DNA of 12,091 bases from NCBI GenBank assembly GCA_003647525.1, contig QMMZ01000020.1, forward strand, positions 1-12,091. The letters run 5' to 3'. The first letter of the stretch is position 1. Each line of letters begins with the position of its first letter. A program made the position numbers and the translations under genes. The stretch comes from Deltaproteobacteria bacterium. Lineage in GTDB: Bacteria; Desulfobacterota; Desulfobacteria; Desulfobacterales; ETH-SRB1. Below are positions 1 through 4,693 of this stretch, in pieces. Under the pieces are notes generated by a model. It saw nothing but the letters and a program-made list of their open reading frames with translations. It did not search any database and had not been told where the DNA came from.

Positions 1-363
1 GCTGTCGGTCAGGGAGCTTTATGTATTGAAATCAGGAAAAACGATGCAGAAATAGAACCAATAGTTACTGCTTTGGACCATCAAAAAACAAGGTCTGCCG
101 TTATTGGTGAACGGGCCTTTTCAAACTGCCTGGAAGGAGGATGTCAGGTCCCTATAGCCGCCTATGGTAAAATTGAAAAGAATATATTTACTCTGAGCGG
201 ACTTGTTGCTGATATTGATGGAAAAACCATTTTAAAGAAAACCTTGTCAGGTGCTGTTGAGCAATCCGAAAGTATTGGTGTTAAACTTGCTGATAGTCTT
301 ATTTCTATGGGCGCCAAAAAAATACTGGAAAACATAAAAACAAGTGACACTTTAGCCCTTTGA
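1..363 (+). CDS. hemC: Hydroxymethylbilane synthase (porphobilinogen deaminase), C-terminal part
   Basis: This is the 3' part of a gene that begins before the window; the reading frame is open from base 1 to the TGA at 361-363. The enzyme joins four porphobilinogen molecules into hydroxymethylbilane, the linear precursor of uroporphyrinogen III, in the cytoplasm. The first residues read AVGQGALCIEIR, the conserved motif before the C-terminal domain. EGGCQVPIAAY carries the cysteine that in this family covalently holds the dipyrromethane cofactor. The fused methyltransferase/synthase gene that uses its product follows within 30 bases, so the two are almost certainly one operon. The last residues (TSDTLAL) are encoded by DNA that recurs inverted at 4626-4648, so the extreme C-terminus may have been altered by a repeat. 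Identification is firm; the N-terminal two thirds are not visible. Confidence 0.95.
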   Translation, partial: AVGQGALCIEIRKNDAEIEPIVTALDHQKTRSAVIGERAFSNCLEGGCQVPIAAYGKIEKNIFTLSGLVADIDGKTILKKTLSGAVEQSESIGVKLADSLISMGAKKILENIKTSDTLAL

Positions 364-388
364 AAAATTGTTACAAAAGCGGGAACAA

Positions 389-1912
389 ATGAAAACTATG
401 AAAGGTAAAGTCTATCTGGTTGGTGCGGGTCCTGGCGATCCAGGATTGATTACAGTAAAAGGACTGGAATGCATTAAACAAGCTGATGTTCTAATATATG
501 ATTATCTCGCCTCACCGGTTCTTTTAAATTACGCTTCAAAGAATGCTGAAATAATCTATGTCGGGAAAAAAGGCGGAGATCATACTCTGTCCCAGGATGG
601 AATTAATTCTCTTATAGCTGAAAAGGCTAACAAGGGTTTTATCGTAACACGATTAAAGGGCGGTGATCCCTTTATTTTTGGACGTGGAGCAGAGGAAGCG
701 GAAGTTTTAATAGAAGAAGGCATTTCTTTTGAAGTCGTTCCCGGTGTCACTTCTGCAATAGCGGCTCCTGCATATGCAGGAATTCCTCTGACTCACAGAA
801 AATTTACGGCTACAGTTGCATTTGTAACCGGCCATGAGGACCCAACCAAAGAGGAGTCTAATATCGACTGGTCGGCATTGGCAAAAGGTATTGGAACAAT
901 TGTTTTTCTTATGGGAGTTAAAAACCTGCCAAAAATTACAAGTCAGCTTATTAATTATGGCATGCCTTCTGATACGCCTGTTGCCCTTGTTAGATGGGGA
1001 ACAACGCCCAGGCAGTTCTCTGTTGCAGGAACCCTTGAAAATATAAATGAACGTGTAAGAAGCGTTGGTCTTAAACCGCCGGCTATCATTGTTGTTGGAA
1101 ATGTTGTTAAGTTAAGAAAAACAATGAACTGGTTTGAAAATCGCCCTCTAATGGGAAAAAGAATTGTAGTAACCCGGGCCCGGGAACAGGCCAGCGAACT
1201 GGTTAAACTGCTCTCAGATCTTGGGGCAGAGTGTTTGGAATGCCCTACAATAAAAGTAGTCCCGCCTGATGACTGGAAGCTCCTTGATGCGGCAATTGAA
1301 AATATTTCTTCCTATGACTGGCTGGTTTTCACTAGCGTCAATGGTGTAAATTACTTTTTCGAGCGACTTTTTTCAAAAGCTAAAGATGCGCGCGTATTAG
1401 GCAAATTAAATACAGCGGTAATAGGACCCGCAACAGAAAGAAGGCTTTTTGATTTTGGATTAAAAAGCGATATTGTACCCAAAAGTTACAGAGCTGAGTC
1501 AGTTATTGAGGCATTCAGTAATAAAGATGTAAATGGGAAAAAGATACTCCTGCCACGGGCAAAAGAAGCAAGGCCCATCCTTCCTGTTGAGCTGACAAAG
1601 ATGGGGGCTATCGTTGATGAGATAACATCGTATTATACCAAAGAGGTTCCGGATTCCGCAGATCTATTGTTGAAGCAACTTAAAGAGGGCAAAATAGATC
1701 TTATAACATTTACAAGTTCTTCTACTGTAAAAAACTTCAAAGCTATTTTACCTGACAATATTTTTGAGACTCAGATGAAAGATATAACTATTGCCTGCAT
1801 TGGCCCCATAACCGCTGATACTGCGAAAAATCTTGGATTTGACGTTCACATTGTTGCAAATTCTTTTACTATACCAGGATTATGTGAATCTATTTTAGAT
1901 TATTATAAATAA
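389..1912 (+). CDS. cobA-hemD: Fused uroporphyrinogen-III C-methyltransferase / uroporphyrinogen-III synthase
   Basis: This 507-residue bifunctional cytoplasmic enzyme cyclises hydroxymethylbilane to uroporphyrinogen III (HemD part) and methylates it with SAM at C2 and C7 to precorrin-2 (CobA/SUMT part), feeding sirohaem, cobamide and alternative haem synthesis. Residues about 6-245 are the SUMT domain: VYLVGAGPGDPGLIT at the N-terminus, then VTRLKGGDPFIFGRG and VPGVTSAIAAPAYAGIPLTHR-type motifs. Residues about 256 to the end are HemD-like, beginning GKRIVVTRAREQA and including the segment VFTSVNGVNYFF. The fusion is common in Desulfobacterota and Firmicutes. I chose ATG 389 because a GCGGGA stretch lies a few bases upstream; ATG 398 and an upstream TTG at 368 are alternatives. 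It follows hemC closely and ends just before a hairpin terminator. Confidence 0.94.
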   Translation: MKTMKGKVYLVGAGPGDPGLITVKGLECIKQADVLIYDYLASPVLLNYASKNAEIIYVGKKGGDHTLSQDGINSLIAEKANKGFIVTRLKGGDPFIFGRGAEEAEVLIEEGISFEVVPGVTSAIAAPAYAGIPLTHRKFTATVAFVTGHEDPTKEESNIDWSALAKGIGTIVFLMGVKNLPKITSQLINYGMPSDTPVALVRWGTTPRQFSVAGTLENINERVRSVGLKPPAIIVVGNVVKLRKTMNWFENRPLMGKRIVVTRAREQASELVKLLSDLGAECLECPTIKVVPPDDWKLLDAAIENISSYDWLVFTSVNGVNYFFERLFSKAKDARVLGKLNTAVIGPATERRLFDFGLKSDIVPKSYRAESVIEAFSNKDVNGKKILLPRAKEARPILPVELTKMGAIVDEITSYYTKEVPDSADLLLKQLKEGKIDLITFTSSSTVKNFKAILPDNIFETQMKDITIACIGPITADTAKNLGFDVHIVANSFTIPGLCESILDYYK

Positions 1913-1917
1913 AAAGG

Positions 1918-1951
1918 GGGCAATATTAAAAAAATAATATTGCCCTTTTTT
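1918..1951. terminator. Bidirectional Rho-independent terminator between convergent genes
   Basis: An 11-bp perfect stem (1918-1928 with 1935-1945, sequence GGGCAATATTA) closes over six A residues. On the + strand it is followed by a run of six T (1946-1951), and on the - strand by CC then five T (complement of 1911-1915). It starts 5 bases after the cobA-hemD stop and lies 13 bases beyond the stop of the convergent HesB-like gene, so it can end both transcripts. Confidence 0.88.
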
Positions 1952-1964
1952 ATTCAGATGTTTA

Positions 1965-2279
1965 TCAGGAACAGCAGGATCCTGTTGTGCTGCAACTTGA
2001 GCACCCTGAGCTAAAATCAACCCCCGATGAAACTTTAAATCCAAATGCCGTAAAATCAACCTTTATAGGTTTAACCTTCTCCATAAAATCCTTATTCACA
2101 ATATACTGAAAATTGTCTACAGTATATATGTTATCAGCATCTTTGGGCTCATCCAGAGCCATTGATAAAGAAGGGCCTCCTCAACCGCCTTCGTTCAAAA
2201 AGATCCGAATGGGTGCAACCTCTCTGCCTCTAAAATAGTCAGCTACTTTTACTGTAGCTGCTTCTGTAACTTCAAGCAT
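1965..2279 (-). CDS. HesB/IscA-family selenoprotein (in-frame TGA = selenocysteine 33)
   Basis: The complete 104-codon reading starts at ATG 2279-2277, preceded by a strong Shine-Dalgarno (GGGAGGA, 2283-2289), and reads through a single in-frame TGA at 2183-2181. The frame before the TGA (MLEVTEAATVKVADYF, then IRIFLNEGG) and after it (GGPSLSMALDEPKDADNIY) both read as one continuous HesB/IscA-like protein. The TGA falls exactly where relatives have the first conserved cysteine (GGC). A small hairpin sits 25 bases beyond it. The C-terminus has the other family cysteines in a CSSC...SCC tail. A-type proteins of this family bind or deliver Fe-S clusters or iron; the variant common in sulfate reducers has no proven function that I know of. 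HesB-like selenoproteins have been described in bacterial selenoproteome surveys. The final stop is also TGA, directly followed by TAA. Standard gene callers would report only the 65-residue C-terminal piece or a pseudogene. Selenocysteine is inferred, not proven. Confidence 0.85.
2146..2160 (-). promoter_or_regulatory. Candidate bacterial SECIS hairpin
   Basis: In the mRNA sense (minus strand) this reads GGCTC-TGGAT-GAGCC: a perfect 5-bp stem with a 5-nt loop whose second base is G. The loop begins 26 bases after the UGA, inside the spacing expected for bacterial SECIS elements read by SelB, which need a short apical stem and a G among the first loop bases. Flanking pairing (TTATCA with TGATAA, or CTTT with AAAG) could extend the stem with internal loops. 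It also codes for MALDEP, so it must serve both roles. Confidence 0.75.
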
Positions 2280-2314
2280 TGTATCCTCCCTAAATTATTA
2301 AACTCAACAAAATT

Positions 2315-2335
2315 ATCCGAATTAAAAATTCGGAT
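2315..2335. promoter_or_regulatory. Perfect inverted repeat, probable operator of the HesB-like selenoprotein gene
   Basis: ATCCGAATT-AAA-AATTCGGAT is a 9-bp perfect inverted repeat with a 3-bp centre. It lies directly downstream of the predicted -10 and covers the expected transcription start, 36 bases before the start codon, which is the usual place for a repressor site. A CCGA...TCGG palindrome of this size would suit an Rrf2-family (IscR-like) regulator, which would fit an Fe-S-related gene, but the regulator is a guess. It could also form a 5'-UTR hairpin. Confidence 0.55.
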
Positions 2336-2338
2336 TAT

Positions 2339-2367
2339 AAAATAGCCATTGCAATTTCATTTGTCAA
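2339..2367 (-). promoter_or_regulatory. Promoter of the HesB-like selenoprotein gene
   Basis: On the minus strand a consensus TTGACA (2367-2362) is followed after 17 bases by TATTTT (2344-2339), four of six matches to the -10 consensus. A perfect TATAAT at 2339-2334 is also present but would need a 22-base spacer. Transcription would start near 2332, inside the inverted repeat at 2315-2335. Confidence 0.6.
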
Positions 2368-2443
2368 TGCAGAAAAGTCATTAAAATTAAAAATACTTGT
2401 CTATTAATATAATTCGTGATAATAAAAATTTTTATTAAATTAG

Positions 2444-2458
2444 CGCACCTTCGGTGCG
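2444..2458. repeat. Short GC-rich intergenic hairpin
   Basis: CGCACC-TTC-GGTGCG is a perfect 6-bp stem with a 3-base loop in otherwise AT-rich DNA. No T-run follows on either strand and no gene ends here, so a terminator role is unlikely. It probably belongs to the same repeat-rich stretch as the double hairpin at 2485-2539. The gap 2284-2636 holds this, the HesB-gene promoter and operator, that repeat and a palindrome before the next gene; I see no coding sequence in it. Confidence 0.5.
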
Positions 2459-2484
2459 AACTTTCGGGCTGTGATTATTTTTTC

Positions 2485-2539
2485 GTAGGGCGATCCTTGT
2501 GATCGCCCCGATTAGGGCGAATACAAGATTCGCCCCTAC
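2485..2539. repeat. REP-like double-hairpin repeat with complementary loops
   Basis: The unit has nested symmetry. The outer ends are GTAGGG-CGA and TCGCCCCTAC. Inside, hairpin 1 is GGGCGATC-CTTGT-GATCGCCC (2488-2508) and hairpin 2 is GGGCGAAT-ACAAG-ATTCGCCC (2515-2535). The loops CTTGT and ACAAG are exact reverse complements, so hairpin 2 is nearly the reverse complement of hairpin 1. This is the build of REP/BIME-type intergenic repeats moved by RAYT transposases; the link to a transposase is inference. Confidence 0.7.
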
Positions 2540-2596
2540 TATGAAAAATGGAAATTCCTATACTATTTAATTATTAAACAGTACTATATTTTTAAA

Positions 2597-2611
2597 ATTC
2601 ACATTGTGAAT
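2597..2611. promoter_or_regulatory. Palindrome upstream of the small membrane-anchored gene
   Basis: ATTCACA-T-TGTGAAT is a perfect 7-bp inverted repeat located about ten bases before the Shine-Dalgarno of the gene at 2637 and just after a TATATT (2585-2590) that could be a -10. No convincing -35 accompanies it. It could be an operator; the evidence is only symmetry and position. Confidence 0.35.
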
Positions 2612-2636
2612 CAAAGTTCAAAAGGAGGAGAAAACC

Positions 2637-3116
2637 ATGGCAGATAGCAACAAAGGCTCTATAATAACAGGGGCAATTCTTATTATAGTAATTGCATTCT
2701 TTTTGCAGGTAATGTTTGTTTATGCGCAAAATAGTGACACGCCCAATAAGGCTGCTACCGAATTTACCAAGGCATATTTTGGGCTCGATAGCTCAATGGC
2801 TGATCGGCTCTGTCAAGAAAGCTTGATAGTTGACGGGGTTAATGTTGTTGATAAGTATATCGACAGTGTTACCACAAAAGCCAAAGCTGAAGGGTTCAGA
2901 CCGTTTTATGTTAAGGACTTCATTTATCATATACAAACTAATACCGTCAGCAAAGATGACAACAAAGCGAAAATCAGTTTGACCTGTGAAATAAAACATC
3001 CATTGCGTTCATTTTTTACTAAAGAATCTTCCAGGGAAATTAATGAGACAATTGATCTTATTAAGGAAGATGGTAAATGGAAAGTGTGTGGGGATGTTTT
3101 CTCTCTTTGCAGCTAA
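2637..3116 (+). CDS. Membrane-anchored small protein of unknown function
   Basis: I do not recognise this 159-residue protein. Residues about 8-30 (IITGAILIIVIAFFLQVMFV) form one hydrophobic helix after a short N-terminus with a lysine, so it is either an uncleaved signal anchor or a signal peptide ending near VYAQ. The rest is soluble and would face the periplasm. It has an alternating alpha/beta composition ending in KEDGKWKVCGDVF, a pattern seen in NTF2-like lipoproteins and DUF4878-type domains; that fold is only a suggestion. Cysteines at 59, 117, 151 and 158 could form disulfides. The start is secure: an AAAGGAGG Shine-Dalgarno precedes ATG 2637. It stands alone on the + strand, with no terminator visible after it. 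Confidence 0.82.
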   Translation: MADSNKGSIITGAILIIVIAFFLQVMFVYAQNSDTPNKAATEFTKAYFGLDSSMADRLCQESLIVDGVNVVDKYIDSVTTKAKAEGFRPFYVKDFIYHIQTNTVSKDDNKAKISLTCEIKHPLRSFFTKESSREINETIDLIKEDGKWKVCGDVFSLCS

Positions 3117-3195
3117 TTTTCAAACCAAAGCATCGCGATTCCTGCTGATTGCAATCTAATAAAATCAAGGACGCAGCCGTCAAGCTAAAAGGCTA

Positions 3196-3273
3196 TGAAG
3201 ATCGAATTTTGAATAAGATATTCTGCCAATTTATAAACCGGCGGAGCAAAGCGATTTCATCATTCGATCTTCA
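3196..3273. repeat. Inverted-repeat element in a convergent intergenic gap
   Basis: TGAAGATCGAA (3196-3206) is repeated in exact inverse as TTCGATCTTCA (3263-3273), 56 bases apart, between two convergent genes. The inner sequence (including CCGGCGGAGCAAAGCG) is richer in GC than its surroundings. It looks like a small non-coding mobile repeat, or could fold into a long transcript-end hairpin. The gap contains no ORF that I would call. Confidence 0.4.
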
Positions 3274-3289
3274 ACGTTCAAAAAACGCT

Positions 3290-3634
3290 TTACTCTGCAG
3301 TTTGCAGCAGTTTCCGATACCAGCATGAAAATTCATACATTCCCCAATATTTATCATCATCATTGATAATTCCAAGACAAATTTCCACCACTCCATTTCC
3401 ATATGCATTGCTGTAACTTTCCTGATCTTTCGACTGCAAAAACTCTCTTATCAGCATTTGAGAAGTTCTTTTTGTTTTATCTTTCCTGATATCTATGGGA
3501 TCTTTTGGTTCCTGGAAAGGGTTCCATTGATCATATCCTTTTTTCAGGATATGTTTCTGATTTCGTGGAGACATGCTATCGAAGATAGCTCTTTTTTTTT
3601 CTTTTTCTTCTTCTTCGGGTGATATTTTAGTCAT
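3290..3634 (-). CDS. Small protein of unknown function, coupled to the ykgJ-like gene
   Basis: I do not recognise this 114-residue, probably cytoplasmic protein. It begins with a highly charged stretch (PEEEEKEKKR) and ends in an aromatic region (DDKYWGMYEFSCWYRKLL); it has no signal peptide or membrane segment. ATG 3634 is chosen because GGAGAGGGA lies just upstream and because it overlaps the stop of the preceding gene by 8 bases (ATGACTAA). Such an overlap is typical of translational coupling and implies that the two products act together or need matched amounts. A longer frame from 3706 exists but would lie within the upstream gene and lacks a ribosome binding site. A run of nine A in the coding strand near codon 13 could be slippery. 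Confidence 0.72.
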   Translation of the reverse strand: MTKISPEEEEKEKKRAIFDSMSPRNQKHILKKGYDQWNPFQEPKDPIDIRKDKTKRTSQMLIREFLQSKDQESYSNAYGNGVVEICLGIINDDDKYWGMYEFSCWYRKLLQTAE

Positions 3635-4325
3635 TTCCCTCTCCTTCTTGTTTATCTTTGGTGTCGTCTCTATTAATATCGCCAATCCCCAGATACTCTT
3701 CGTCATATATAGTAAGAAGAGCCATGGATAAAGGCACTATAACATCTGCCAGTTTCACATGCCTGGATTTAATCTCTTTAGCCAATTCAACAGATATTTC
3801 GTAAAGCTTGTTGTGTATTTTTTCCAGATTAACTGTTGGATACTGTTCGCCCTCAGCAAAAGCCGAAAGGCCGCAGGTATGGCTGACTCCGCCTATAGAT
3901 ATTGGTATTCCATAAAGCCTGCAAGTTATTGGCCTGCATTCATAAAGATCACACTTGCCTTCATCATTAAGAAGGGGGCACCTTACACGCTCCTCCGCCA
4001 TCTTAGACAATAGCTCATTCTCATCTTTTCCTGACTCAAGGTCTTTATATGCTTTTCTTTTAAGCTTATATATTGTTCGGTCTGCTATGTTTGACTTCTC
4101 AATAAGCCGCTCCCTTTCGCCACCCTTAAACTTTTTATTAAACTTGTCATTTATATATAATGCCTCAATGAGATAGAGGTCAAATAGTGCGTTACAGCAA
4201 TCCGAACACTTTGTTTTGCATTTAACGCACTCTGGGTACTCGCTTTTCACACGCTCAAACACCTTGTCTGCCGTTGCTAAAACTTCTTCGTATTGTTTAA
4301 AAAAGGGCGTAAAATCTATATCCAT
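3627..4325 (-). CDS. YkgJ-family cysteine-cluster protein
   Basis: This 232-residue cytoplasmic protein belongs to the CxxCxxCC (YkgJ, Fe-S or zinc chelate) family. The cysteines are C33, C36, C40, C43 and C44 (CVKCKTKCSDCC), then C116, C125, C130, C135 and C151, with the family signature CPLLNDEGKCDLYECRPITCRLYG. In relatives this cysteine set is thought to bind a metal or Fe-S centre; the biochemical role is generally unknown. A charged C-terminal tail (NRDDTKDKQEGEGND) leads into the overlapping small gene. I prefer ATG 4325 because AAGGAG lies 7 bases upstream; the frame extends to 4388 without a ribosome binding site and through a perfect palindrome. The palindrome at 4342-4363 sits immediately before the Shine-Dalgarno and may control this pair. 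Confidence 0.85.
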   Translation of the reverse strand: MDIDFTPFFKQYEEVLATADKVFERVKSEYPECVKCKTKCSDCCNALFDLYLIEALYINDKFNKKFKGGERERLIEKSNIADRTIYKLKRKAYKDLESGKDENELLSKMAEERVRCPLLNDEGKCDLYECRPITCRLYGIPISIGGVSHTCGLSAFAEGEQYPTVNLEKIHNKLYEISVELAKEIKSRHVKLADVIVPLSMALLTIYDEEYLGIGDINRDDTKDKQEGEGND

Positions 4326-4341
4326 AATTATCTCCTTCGCT

Positions 4342-4363
4342 AAATCAGCATTAATGCTGATTT
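4342..4363. promoter_or_regulatory. 22-bp perfect palindrome in the leader of the ykgJ-like gene
   Basis: The half-site AAATCAGCATT is followed at once by its exact reverse complement, with no spacer, giving 22 bp of perfect symmetry ending 17 bases before the start codon at 4325. This is the position of a repressor operator or of an RNA hairpin that could sequester the ribosome binding site. Seven T follow on the + strand, as in a terminator, but no + strand gene ends upstream. Confidence 0.5.
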
Positions 4364-4368
4364 TTTTG

Positions 4369-4650
4369 TAACATTTTGGGCCTTTCAAAGAGACTTTTTT
4401 GACAGGATTGACAGGATATTCAGAATATAAAATATCAAAAACTCATCCTGTAAATCCTTATCAAAACCCCTTGCCTTACGTTTAATCTCAACCTGCCCGC
4501 CATCGCAAGCTCAGGCGAAGCGGGCGGGCTTTCTGTCCACCAAAATTAATAATTAAACCTGATAAAAACCATAACCCAGTTTGTTTGCTTGAACCAAAAT
4601 CTTGTTTATCCTGTTATCCTGTCCGAATTTTGCAAAGGGCTAAAGTGTTA
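4369..4650. repeat. MITE-like inverted-repeat element with GACAGGAT iterons
   Basis: The left arm at 4369-4389 (TAACATTTTGGGCCTTTCAAA) matches the reverse complement of the right arm near 4629-4650 (TAACACTTTAGCCCTTTGCAA) with only a few differences. Further in, GACAGGATTGACAGGAT (4401-4417) matches inverted ATCCTGTTATCCTGTC (4608-4623). An extra ATCCTGTAAATCC lies at 4445-4457. The arms enclose about 180 bases without an ORF but with a GC-rich hairpin. No transposase is present, so it would be non-autonomous. Limits are approximate. It fills most of the gap between the ykgJ-like gene and parS. Confidence 0.55.
4495..4529. repeat. GC-rich hairpin inside the inverted-repeat element
   Basis: GCCCGCC (4495-4501) pairs exactly with GGCGGGC (4523-4529), and an inner CGC/GCG pair extends the fold. 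The local GC content is far above its surroundings, as expected for a separate REP-like repeat. Confidence 0.5.
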
Positions 4651-4677
4651 CCGATTTGTTAATATCTGCCGCATAAT

Positions 4678-4693
4678 TGTTTCACGTGAAACA
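4678..4693. other. parS centromere site (ParB binding)
   Basis: TGTTTCACGTGAAACA is a perfect 16-bp palindrome and matches the broadly conserved bacterial parS consensus (TGTTNCACGTGAAACA). ParB binds parS, spreads, and with ParA segregates the origin region of the chromosome. It abuts the mnmE stop codon (4694-4696) with no gap. The rpmH-to-mnmE cluster is origin-proximal in many bacteria and parS sites concentrate there, so context and sequence agree. parA and parB are not in the window. Confidence 0.92.

Noticed and set aside
2092..2100. TTATTCACA, which fits a DnaA box
   Set aside because: It is a single copy inside a coding region with no cluster of boxes or AT-rich unwinding element, so there is no case for an origin here.
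1965..2279. Reading the HesB-like locus as a pseudogene with a premature stop
   Set aside because: Both halves are conserved in one frame, the TGA replaces a functional cysteine, a SECIS-like hairpin follows, and promoter and Shine-Dalgarno are intact. Random decay would not place the stop there.
2421..2436. AATAAAAATTTTTATT perfect palindrome
   Set aside because: It is made only of A and T in an AT-rich gap, where such symmetry arises easily.
4342..4363. Palindrome plus T-run as a Rho-independent terminator
   Set aside because: The stem is AT-rich and the T-run is on the + strand, where no gene ends upstream. On the minus strand the hairpin precedes a gene and lacks T's after it.
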